Source of the DNA: JBMOLL01 sp049325415
GTDB lineage: Bacteria; Bacteroidota; Bacteroidia; Bacteroidales; GCA-2748055
Assembly (NCBI GenBank): GCA_049325415.1
Contig: JBMOLL010000099.1
Location: forward strand, 1-50,001
Reading direction: 5' to 3'
DNA: 50,001 bases
A program made the position numbers and the translations under genes. This document shows positions 43,243 to 50,001 of the stretch, piece by piece; the first letter of the stretch is position 1, and each line of letters starts with the position of its first letter. The notes beneath the pieces are model-generated. The model worked only from the letters and a program-made list of their open reading frames with translations, was not told the DNA's origin and searched no databases.

Positions 43243-44607
43243 ATGAAACGTACTGACGTACTGATTATCGGCGGCAGCGCTGCCGGATTGGTAACTGCTG
43301 TAACAGGCAAGGCTCACTGGCCGGAAAAGGACTTTATCCTTGTTAAAAAGGAAAAAAGTGTGATGGTGCCCTGTGGAATTCCCTATATCTTCGGAACCCT
43401 GGAAACAAGCGACAAGAATGTCATGCCGGTCGACACCATGATGGAAAAAAACGGGATCAGTTCCCTCGTCGATGTAGCTGTGGAAATTTCCACTTCCGAA
43501 AAAGTAGTGTCCTTCGAAAGCGGCGAAAAGATCCGCTACGAAAAACTGGTTATTGCGACCGGTTCAAGACCTTTGAAACCCAAATGGCTTAAGGGCGCGG
43601 AACTCGAAAACGTATTCGTCATCCCGAAAGACAAGGTCTACCTTGATCAGATGAAGGAAAAGCTGGCCGGACTTAAAAAAATTGCAGTGATCGGTGCCGG
43701 TTTCATCGGTGTGGAACTGTCGGATGAACTGAATAAGCAGGGCTATGAAGTGACACTGGTGGAGAAACTCCCCCATATCCTCAACCTGGCTTTCGACGTT
43801 GAACTGTCGTCACGGATTCACTCCATGCTGGAGGAACGCGGAGTTAAGATCATCGCCGGCAAAGGTATCAGTAAAGTTACGGACCGTGAACATGTAGAAG
43901 CCATCGAACTCGAAGACGGTAATACCATGGCCATGGATGCCGTTATTCTTTCCATGGGCTACCGACCGAACAGCGAACTGGCGGCGAAATCGGGAATTTT
44001 TATTGATGAAGATGGCTTTATTGCCGTCGATGAGTACATGCGGACCCACACAAAGGATGTGTTTTCAGTTGGCGACTGCGCCCAGAAAAGGGACTTTGTT
44101 ACACGCCGAAGGGTTCCCACCATGCTGGCTTCCACAGCCTGTGCAGAAGCCAGGATCGCCGGCATGAACCTGTTCAATCTTAACGTGGTGAAAACCTTCA
44201 GCGGTACGATTGCCATCTATTCCACTGCCATAGGAGATACCGGTTATGGGACTGCCGGCGTAACCGAGCTGAGGGCCGAACAGGAAGGGATCGCCACCCT
44301 GACAGGACTGTTTGAAGGGGTTGACCGCCATCCTGGAAGCCTTCCCGGTTCACATAAACAAATTGTCAAACTGATCACGGCAAAAAATTCAGGAGTGATT
44401 ATCGGGGGAGAAGTGATCGGAGGGCCGGAAGCCGGCGAACTGACCAATGTCATCGGACTGGCCATTCAAAACCGGATGTCGGTTAATTCCTTCCTCACTA
44501 TGCAGATCGGAACCCATCCCTGCCTGACTGCATCGCCGGCAGCCTATCCTCTCGTAAAGGCAGCTGAGACTATTGCCATCCAGATGATCCGGAATAGCCG
44601 AAGCTAA
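43243..44607 (+). CDS. FAD-dependent pyridine nucleotide-disulfide oxidoreductase (CoA-disulfide/persulfide reductase type)
   Basis: A 454-residue two-dinucleotide-binding flavoprotein: FAD motif IIGGSAAGLVTA at the start, VIATGSRPL, the NAD(P)H motif IGAGFIGVEL (about 146-155), and FAD motif VFSVGDCAQ. Cys44 in VPCGIPYIFG is the single redox cysteine of the CoA-disulfide reductase/NADH oxidase group. The C-terminal dimerisation domain is complete. It ends the DUF134-ORP-MinD operon and is followed by a strong terminator. It could supply electrons to the ferredoxin-MinD pair or reduce thiol/persulfide species; the operon context supports a redox role but does not fix the substrate. Confidence 0.92.
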   Translation: MKRTDVLIIGGSAAGLVTAVTGKAHWPEKDFILVKKEKSVMVPCGIPYIFGTLETSDKNVMPVDTMMEKNGISSLVDVAVEISTSEKVVSFESGEKIRYEKLVIATGSRPLKPKWLKGAELENVFVIPKDKVYLDQMKEKLAGLKKIAVIGAGFIGVELSDELNKQGYEVTLVEKLPHILNLAFDVELSSRIHSMLEERGVKIIAGKGISKVTDREHVEAIELEDGNTMAMDAVILSMGYRPNSELAAKSGIFIDEDGFIAVDEYMRTHTKDVFSVGDCAQKRDFVTRRRVPTMLASTACAEARIAGMNLFNLNVVKTFSGTIAIYSTAIGDTGYGTAGVTELRAEQEGIATLTGLFEGVDRHPGSLPGSHKQIVKLITAKNSGVIIGGEVIGGPEAGELTNVIGLAIQNRMSVNSFLTMQIGTHPCLTASPAAYPLVKAAETIAIQMIRNSRS

Positions 44608-44632
44608 AAGCATTGATCAAATTTTCCTCAAT

Positions 44633-44667
44633 CAATCCCGGCTGCTGCCTTTCTGCTGCCGGGATTG
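44633..44667 (+). terminator. Rho-independent terminator of the ORP-like operon
   Basis: CAATCCCGGC (44633-44642) and GCCGGGATTG (44658-44667) form a perfect 10-bp stem with a 15-base loop, followed by TATTTATATTT. It lies 25 bases after the flavoprotein stop and marks the operon end. Confidence 0.85.
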
Positions 44668-44756
44668 TATTTATATTTAAGACCGGCCCTTCATCCCCCT
44701 TTATTTGACAGGTACAAATATATTTCCTAATTTGTCAGCTAACCGGAAATGATTGA

Positions 44757-45245
44757 ATGATGAAAAAGAATTTGAGCGTTCTTCCGATCCTAATCCTCCT
44801 TTTGACCTGCAAACCTGCAGTTGCACAGGAGATTACCTGGCCAAAAAGCACCAGGACCGTGTCTGCCTATTTCTCCACCCTGCTTGTCGCCTCACCAATC
44901 AATCTCAGCCTCGAAAAAATGTACCACAGGGGGAGTATTCACCTGGGTTATACCACCGGTGTAACCGTCACCTTTTACGAGATCGCCGATTATGCCTCAT
45001 TCGGGGGGCATCTGACCTTCACCGCCATGACAGGCAAAAAGAATCATCATCTGGAAGCGAAAGCCGGACTGGCCCTCCTGCCCTTCCTGATTTACCAGAC
45101 TTACGAATGGACCGACTATTACTGGCTTGTCAATCCGGTTCTAACCCTGGGCTACCGCTACGAGAAGCCCGATGGAAAAGGTTTTTACAGGATCGGATTC
45201 GGAACCGGCGGACTCGGCATGGGCTTCGGAATCCGGCTCGACTGA
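44757..45245 (+). CDS. Small outer-membrane-like beta protein, unknown function
   Basis: A 162-residue protein with signal peptide MMKKNLSVLPILILLLTCKPAVAQ and alternating aromatic/glycine beta strands (LEKMYHRGSIHLGYTTG; GKGFYRIGFGTGGLGMGFGI). It resembles small eight-stranded outer-membrane barrels. A second frame overlaps it (44753-45289) but has no signal peptide and a composition unlike a protein. No domain is recognised. Confidence 0.75.
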   Translation: MMKKNLSVLPILILLLTCKPAVAQEITWPKSTRTVSAYFSTLLVASPINLSLEKMYHRGSIHLGYTTGVTVTFYEIADYASFGGHLTFTAMTGKKNHHLEAKAGLALLPFLIYQTYEWTDYYWLVNPVLTLGYRYEKPDGKGFYRIGFGTGGLGMGFGIRLD

Positions 45246-45342
45246 CGATCCCCTGCCGCACTGGGAGAATCGCCGGCGCTTTTAACTGATTTTTGTGCAG
45301 AACTTTATCCCCGTGTCCAAAGGTTTTTACCTGCCGGAATAT

Positions 45343-45350
45343 TATCTTTG
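45343..45350 (+). promoter_or_regulatory. -7 promoter box of purL
   Basis: TATCTTTG matches TAnnTTTG, about 76 bases before the purL ATG, giving a leader of about 70 bases. No TTG is seen at -33. Confidence 0.45.
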
Positions 45351-45425
45351 TGCCGCAACGGGATCCATCACCAACAAATTGTTCCGAAGCTATTATAATG
45401 TTGATTAACAGCAAAATAAAGCATA

Positions 45426-48400
45426 ATGATTTCCTTTTTTGAATCCGGAAACGGGCATATTATTGCCACCTCGCACCAGATGAAATTCAGCCCTGAAGAG
45501 ATATCCCGTCTGGAATGGCTCTTCGGAAATGCCCGCCTGTTGCCGTCGGATCACCTCGACGGCTTTTTTATTGGTCCGCGGAGGGAAATGATCACCCCCT
45601 GGAGCACCAATGCCGTGGAGATAACCCAGAATATGGGGATCCCGGGCATTGCCCGGATTGAAGAGTATTTTAAGGTGAACGACCGAAAGGCAAAATACGA
45701 TCCCATGCTGCAGGCCCTTACGGAAAATCCCGGTCAGGATCTCTTTACTATCGACAGAACACCTGAGCCGGTAAAATACATCGGGGATATCCCTGCTTAT
45801 AACCAGCAGGAAGGCCTCGCCCTGAAACAGGAAGAAATCGCCTACCTGGAGGAAGTAAGCACACGGATCGGACGGCCACTCACCGACAGCGAGGTCTTTG
45901 GCTTCTCACAGGTCAACTCCGAACACTGCCGGCACAAGATCTTCAACGGGACCTTCATCATCGACGGGGAGGAGAAACCTTCCACACTCTTCCAGCTGAT
46001 TAAACGCACCACCCTGACCCATCCCAACCATATTGTATCCGCTTACAAGGATAATTGCTCCTTTGCACAGGGGCCGGTCGTCGAACAGTTTGCCCCTGCG
46101 ACCCAGGACAAACCCGATTACTTCAGGATCACGGAGACCGAAACCGTTTTATCCCTCAAGGCTGAAACACACAATTTCCCCACCACCGTTGAGCCCTTTA
46201 ACGGAGCGTCGACCGGCACCGGGGGCGAGATCCGCGACCGTATTGCCGGGGGTAAAGCCGCCTATCCGGTGGCCGGCACAGCCGTTTACATGACCTCCTA
46301 CCCCCGTCCTGGCGGAGGCCGGCCCTGGGAAAAAAACATCCCCGAACGGGAATGGCTCTATCAGACTCCCGAAGAGATCCTGATCAAGGCATCGAACGGG
46401 GCCAGCGATTTCGGGAACAAATTCGGTCAGCCCCTGATCTGTGGAAGCCTCCTGACCTTCGAACATACCGGGGAACTTCGGAAATACGGATTCGACAAGG
46501 TCATCATGCTTGCCGGAGGGATCGGTTATGCCAAAAAAAGGGATGCACAGAAAGATACACCGGAAAAAGGCGATGTGGTGGTCCTTCTCGGGGGAGATAA
46601 CTACCGGATCGGCATGGGCGGAGGCGCAGTCTCCTCGGTCGATACCGGCGAATACGGGAATGCCATTGAGCTGAATGCCGTGCAGCGTGCAAATCCCGAA
46701 ATGCAGAAAAGAGTTTATAATGCCATCCGGGCCCTGGGTGAATCGGACCGGAATACGATTATCAGTATCCACGACCATGGTGCCGGCGGTCATCTCAACT
46801 GCCTTTCCGAACTGGTCGAGGCAACCGGCGGCGTGATCCATATCGATCAGCTGCCGGTGGGTGATCCAACCCTTTCAGCACGTGAGCTCATCGGGAATGA
46901 ATCGCAGGAAAGGATGGGACTGGTCATGCGTCGTACCGACTTTGAAGAATTGAGGAGGATTGCCGAAAGGGAAAGAGCACCGATCTACCTGATCGGAGAT
47001 ATCACCGGCGATCACCGTTTTGTTTTCGAAAGTGAAAAGACCGGCGAAAAGCCCATCGACCTGGAACTGGTGGATATGTTCGGCAAACCACCGAAAACGG
47101 TGATGAACGACCGCACTGTTGAGTTTCCCCGGCCCAAAATGCAATACGACACTTCCCTCATCAGGGAATACATAGAGAAGGTGCTGCAGCTCGAAGCTGT
47201 GGCCTGCAAGGACTGGCTCACGAATAAGGTCGACCGGTCGGTGACGGGCCGGATCGCCAGACAGCAATGTGCCGGTGAGATTCAGCTTCCTCTGAATAAC
47301 CTGGGGGCTATTGCCCTCGACTACCGGGGTGTAAAGGGCTATGCCACCGCCATCGGACATGCTCCGGCAGCCGGGCTGGTCTCTGCTGCCGCAGGAAGTG
47401 TTCTTTCCATTGCCGAAGCACTTACCAACATCATCTGGGCTCCCATGCCCGACGGCCTCCGCAGTGTATCCCTGTCGGCCAACTGGATGTGGCCCTGCCG
47501 CAACGCCGGTGAAGACGCACGCCTGTATGAGGCGGCAGAGGCGGCCAGCGATTTTGCCGTGGCTCTGGGAATCAACATCCCAACGGGAAAAGACTCCCTG
47601 TCGATGACCCAGAAATACGACGGTGAGACGGTCCTCTCCCCCGGCACGGTGATCATCTCAGCTGCCGCTGAAGTGAGCGATATCCGCCGGATTGTTGAGC
47701 CCGTTCTGAAACCCGAACCCGAAAGCCGGCTGATCTACATCGATATGGCCCGCGACAGTTTCAAACTGGGAGGCAGTTCCTTTGCCCAGGCCCTGAACCA
47801 GCTGGGTGATGAGGCACCTACCGTTACCGATCCCACCTATTTTGCCCGGACCTTTAACCTGATCCAGTCGCTGATCGCCGATAAACAGATCCTTTCCGGT
47901 CACGACGTTTCAGCCGGAGGCCTGGTTACCGCCCTGCTGGAACTGTGCTTTGCCAATAGTAATGGCGGACTGGAGACCGATCTCAGTGCCCTGCCCGGCG
48001 ATCCCGTAAGCCTGCTGTTCAGTGAGAAGCCGGCCCTGCTGATCCAGGTCGGAGATGCGGCAACGATCGGTGCCCTGCTGGAAAAAGAAGGGATTATTCA
48101 CCACGTGATCGGCCGCCCCTCGGAAGAAAGGACTCTTGATCTGACCATCGGGGAGCTTGCACTGAGCCTGCCCATCGATGAGATGCGCGACATCTGGTAC
48201 CGCAGTTCCTACCTGCTCGACAGGAAACAATCGGGAGAGGAACAGGCCCTGAACCGCTTCCGGAACTATAGCCGTCAGCCCCTGAAATTCAATCTGAAAC
48301 AGTTCAGCGGGAAAATGAAAGACCTGGGGATCGACCCGGGCAGAAGAACACCAACAGGGATCAAAGCAGCCATTATCCGTGAAAAAGGAGTGAACGGCGA

Positions 48401-49106
48401 CCGTGAAATGGCCTACGCCATGTACCTGGCCGGCATGGATGTGAAAGATGTGCACATGACCGACCTTATTTCGGGAAGGGAGACCCTGGAAGATATCCGC
48501 ATGATCGTTTTCGTGGGAGGATTCTCCAACTCCGACGTGCTGGGTTCGGCAAAGGGCTGGGCCGGAGCCTTCCGCTACAATCCCCGGGCAAAGGAAGCCC
48601 TGGATCGCTTCTATGCCAGGAAAGATACCCTGAGTCTTGGTGTATGTAACGGTTGTCAGCTGATGGTAGAGCTCGGGCTGACGGGTTTGCCCGAAAACCT
48701 GAATCCCACCATGGAACACAATGCCTCCCATAAATTCGAATCGGCTTTCCTGAGTGTCGATATCCGGGAGAACAACTCGGTGATGCTGAAATCACTGGCC
48801 GGGATGAGCCTGGGTATCTGGGTCGCCCACGGCGACGGACGTTTCAGCTTCCCCGGGCAGGAGAAGGATTACCCGATCCCGATGCGTTACAGTTACGGAA
48901 ACTATCCGGGGAATCCCAACGGAAGCGATTACAATGCTGCAGCCATCTGTTCGGCCGACGGACGCCACCTGGCGATGATGCCCCACCTGGAAAGAGCGTT
49001 TTTCCCCTGGCAGTGTGGTTTCTACCCGGATGAAAGGCGAAACGACGAGCTCACGCCATGGATCAGCGCCTTTGTGAATGCAAGGAACTGGCTGAAGGAA
49101 CACTGA
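45426..49106 (+). CDS. purL: Phosphoribosylformylglycinamidine synthase, single-chain
   Basis: A 1226-residue enzyme of de novo purine synthesis (FGAR to FGAM, with ATP and glutamine). It is the large single-chain form. An N-terminal domain is followed by two AIR-synthase-like halves (first with SQVNSEHCRHKIFNG, ETHNFPTTVEPF and GASTGTGGEIRD; second with SLSANWMWPC, GKDSLSM and ILSGHDVSAGG) and a C-terminal class I glutamine amidotransferase with LGVCNGCQLM (nucleophile Cys near 1076) and MMPHLERAFFPW (His and Glu). All catalytic segments are present and the length is normal. Confidence 0.97.
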   Translation: MISFFESGNGHIIATSHQMKFSPEEISRLEWLFGNARLLPSDHLDGFFIGPRREMITPWSTNAVEITQNMGIPGIARIEEYFKVNDRKAKYDPMLQALTENPGQDLFTIDRTPEPVKYIGDIPAYNQQEGLALKQEEIAYLEEVSTRIGRPLTDSEVFGFSQVNSEHCRHKIFNGTFIIDGEEKPSTLFQLIKRTTLTHPNHIVSAYKDNCSFAQGPVVEQFAPATQDKPDYFRITETETVLSLKAETHNFPTTVEPFNGASTGTGGEIRDRIAGGKAAYPVAGTAVYMTSYPRPGGGRPWEKNIPEREWLYQTPEEILIKASNGASDFGNKFGQPLICGSLLTFEHTGELRKYGFDKVIMLAGGIGYAKKRDAQKDTPEKGDVVVLLGGDNYRIGMGGGAVSSVDTGEYGNAIELNAVQRANPEMQKRVYNAIRALGESDRNTIISIHDHGAGGHLNCLSELVEATGGVIHIDQLPVGDPTLSARELIGNESQERMGLVMRRTDFEELRRIAERERAPIYLIGDITGDHRFVFESEKTGEKPIDLELVDMFGKPPKTVMNDRTVEFPRPKMQYDTSLIREYIEKVLQLEAVACKDWLTNKVDRSVTGRIARQQCAGEIQLPLNNLGAIALDYRGVKGYATAIGHAPAAGLVSAAAGSVLSIAEALTNIIWAPMPDGLRSVSLSANWMWPCRNAGEDARLYEAAEAASDFAVALGINIPTGKDSLSMTQKYDGETVLSPGTVIISAAAEVSDIRRIVEPVLKPEPESRLIYIDMARDSFKLGGSSFAQALNQLGDEAPTVTDPTYFARTFNLIQSLIADKQILSGHDVSAGGLVTALLELCFANSNGGLETDLSALPGDPVSLLFSEKPALLIQVGDAATIGALLEKEGIIHHVIGRPSEERTLDLTIGELALSLPIDEMRDIWYRSSYLLDRKQSGEEQALNRFRNYSRQPLKFNLKQFSGKMKDLGIDPGRRTPTGIKAAIIREKGVNGDREMAYAMYLAGMDVKDVHMTDLISGRETLEDIRMIVFVGGFSNSDVLGSAKGWAGAFRYNPRAKEALDRFYARKDTLSLGVCNGCQLMVELGLTGLPENLNPTMEHNASHKFESAFLSVDIRENNSVMLKSLAGMSLGIWVAHGDGRFSFPGQEKDYPIPMRYSYGNYPGNPNGSDYNAAAICSADGRHLAMMPHLERAFFPWQCGFYPDERRNDELTPWISAFVNARNWLKEH

Positions 49107-49121
49107 CCCTCACTGCAGGAA

Positions 49122-49880
49122 CTAAAGTAAATATGGGATCAGTGCCTTTCTTTCCGAGGGATAATCGGGGAAGGTCCGGCGATACCATTTATGATGATCA
49201 AGTGCCCTGGGAATCAGGTTCACACAGGTCCAGACAGCAAAGGCCATCCCGGCCGGGCTCCAGGTCATCAGGGCAAAACCCCACCATTCCAGGATCTCGC
49301 CCATGAAATTCGGGCAGGAGACCCAGCGGAAAAATCCACCATAAGGAATGCGGTAGCCATTGCCCGCTGAACTTCGTAATCCGAGCAGGGTCTTATCGGA
49401 TGCCTGGTTGATGGCAAAACCCGCCGTAAAAAGGAGCAAGCCGCCGATAAAACGAAAATCCAGCAACCAGCTGTTGGCATATCCCCCCGAAAACCAGCCC
49501 AGCCAGAGCCCGTTGACCGATCCGTTCATTACGTTAAAGAATACGGCCATCAGGGCGATCGCCAGCGGCATCTGCTTTCCCCGGGTATGAGTGCGGAAGG
49601 GATAGATCAGTGAGCGATGCACATAATGCCCGACCCACAATGAAAAAAATATCCAGGAAGCCGCACTCTTCTGAACCGGACCCGCCAGAAACAGGCTTCC
49701 GAACAATACCAGTGAAGGCAGTTCCATGATCACCCAGCCCAGGCGGTTCGGGATCATCGCGCCCCACTTCCGGGAGGAGTGCCTGCCGTATGGCGCTGTA
49801 ACAAAGAGCAATACAGGAAAAACCAACAGCCCCGTACTGATCCATGCATAAACGGCTTTCAGGTAGAGTTCTTCGTTCAT
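49122..49880 (-). CDS. 3-oxo-5-alpha-steroid 4-dehydrogenase family membrane protein
   Basis: A 252-residue protein with about six membrane helices. The C-terminal steroid-reductase domain is clear: YRIPYGGFFRWVSCPNFMGEILEWWGFALM and HHKWYRRTFPDYPSERKALIPYLL in segments, with the conserved NFxGEIxEWxG and YPxxRKALIP elements. Members reduce C=C bonds of steroids or other lipids with NADPH; bacterial substrates are mostly unknown. It converges on purL with 15 bases between stops. Confidence 0.9.
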   Translation of the reverse strand: MNEELYLKAVYAWISTGLLVFPVLLFVTAPYGRHSSRKWGAMIPNRLGWVIMELPSLVLFGSLFLAGPVQKSAASWIFFSLWVGHYVHRSLIYPFRTHTRGKQMPLAIALMAVFFNVMNGSVNGLWLGWFSGGYANSWLLDFRFIGGLLLFTAGFAINQASDKTLLGLRSSAGNGYRIPYGGFFRWVSCPNFMGEILEWWGFALMTWSPAGMAFAVWTCVNLIPRALDHHKWYRRTFPDYPSERKALIPYLL

Positions 49881-49972
49881 TTTATCAGGTCATAAACAAA
49901 CATAGTCAGAATTTTTACAGGCACTGCCAAAATGTGGAATATTGTCGTGAAGAAAAAAAACAAAAAAAAATA

Positions 49973-49992
49973 ATATATCGCTTGCGATATAT
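49973..49992. promoter_or_regulatory. Palindrome ATATATCGC-TT-GCGATATAT at the window edge
   Basis: A perfect 9-bp inverted repeat with a 2-base centre lies in an A-rich intergenic stretch at the right edge. Such compact dyads are typical operators of dimeric winged-helix regulators such as PadR-type proteins; the gene it controls would lie to the right and cannot be seen. Confidence 0.5.
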
Positions 49993-50001
49993 AAATAGTC
50001 T

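Noticed and set aside
44753..45289. 178-residue plus-strand frame overlapping the small outer-membrane-like gene
   Set aside because: The overlapping frame at 44757 has a signal peptide and beta-barrel pattern; this one has no domain, no signal and a shadow-like composition.
46149..46841. 230-residue minus-strand open frame, and a 273-residue one at 47910-48731
   Set aside because: Both are antisense shadows within purL, whose protein motifs are intact over these stretches.

Overview
The window comes from a member of the Bacteroidota, most likely class Bacteroidia. Supporting markers are a PorP/SprF protein beside a cargo with a gliding-motility-associated (type B) C-terminal signal, gldF and gldG, DUF4251, a propeller-type sensor kinase, a single-chain purL, and promoters with the Bacteroidota -7 motif TAnnTTTG. 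A radical-SAM sulfatase maturase and ferredoxin-MinD/NifX genes suggest an anaerobic or oxygen-limited life; an iron-type superoxide dismutase fits occasional oxygen exposure. I see no phage, insertion sequence, CRISPR array, rRNA or tRNA.

Layout. 1-8.5 kb (minus): a type IX secretion cassette made of a huge modular surface protein, a PorP/SprF protein and a TPR/PD40 envelope protein whose 3' end is outside the window. 8.7-11.7 kb (minus): a multidomain sensor kinase and a NarL/LuxR response regulator that is frameshifted inside its DNA-binding domain. 12.1-14.8 kb (plus): an outer-membrane porin-like protein and a secreted S37 peptidase. 14.8-24.2 kb (minus): MBL hydrolase, FAH-family enzyme, DnaQ-like exonuclease, dnaN, DUF4340, gldG, gldF, SpoIID-like protein, lpxB and a small membrane protein; surE and a GT4 glycosyltransferase follow to 26.3 kb. 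26.4-28.2 kb (minus): an orphan membrane sensor kinase. 28.4-31.8 kb (plus): Nudix hydrolase, pheT, macro-domain protein. 31.9-34.5 kb: sulfatase maturase (minus), DUF4251 (plus), superoxide dismutase (minus). 34.8-38.3 kb: an orphan periplasmic-propeller sensor kinase. 38.5-39.8 kb: aquaglyceroporin and DUF1761.

The most interesting region is 39.3-44.7 kb (plus). It is a compact operon: DUF134 regulator with zinc ribbons, a NifX/ORP-like protein, a tiny Gly/Arg/Lys-rich DUF5320-like protein, a second NifX/ORP-like protein, two tandem MinD-type ATPases with inserted 2x[4Fe-4S] ferredoxin domains, and a CoA-disulfide-reductase-like flavoprotein, closed by a strong terminator. It resembles the Orp (orange protein) systems of anaerobes. 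Its promoter -7 box lies inside a perfect 14-bp inverted repeat that looks like an operator, and the same 21-bp promoter block, with one mismatch and at the same distance from the ATG, stands before the upstream DUF1761 gene.

44.7-50 kb: a small outer-membrane-like protein, purL, a steroid-5-alpha-reductase-family membrane protein, and a palindrome at the very edge that may be an operator of the next gene.
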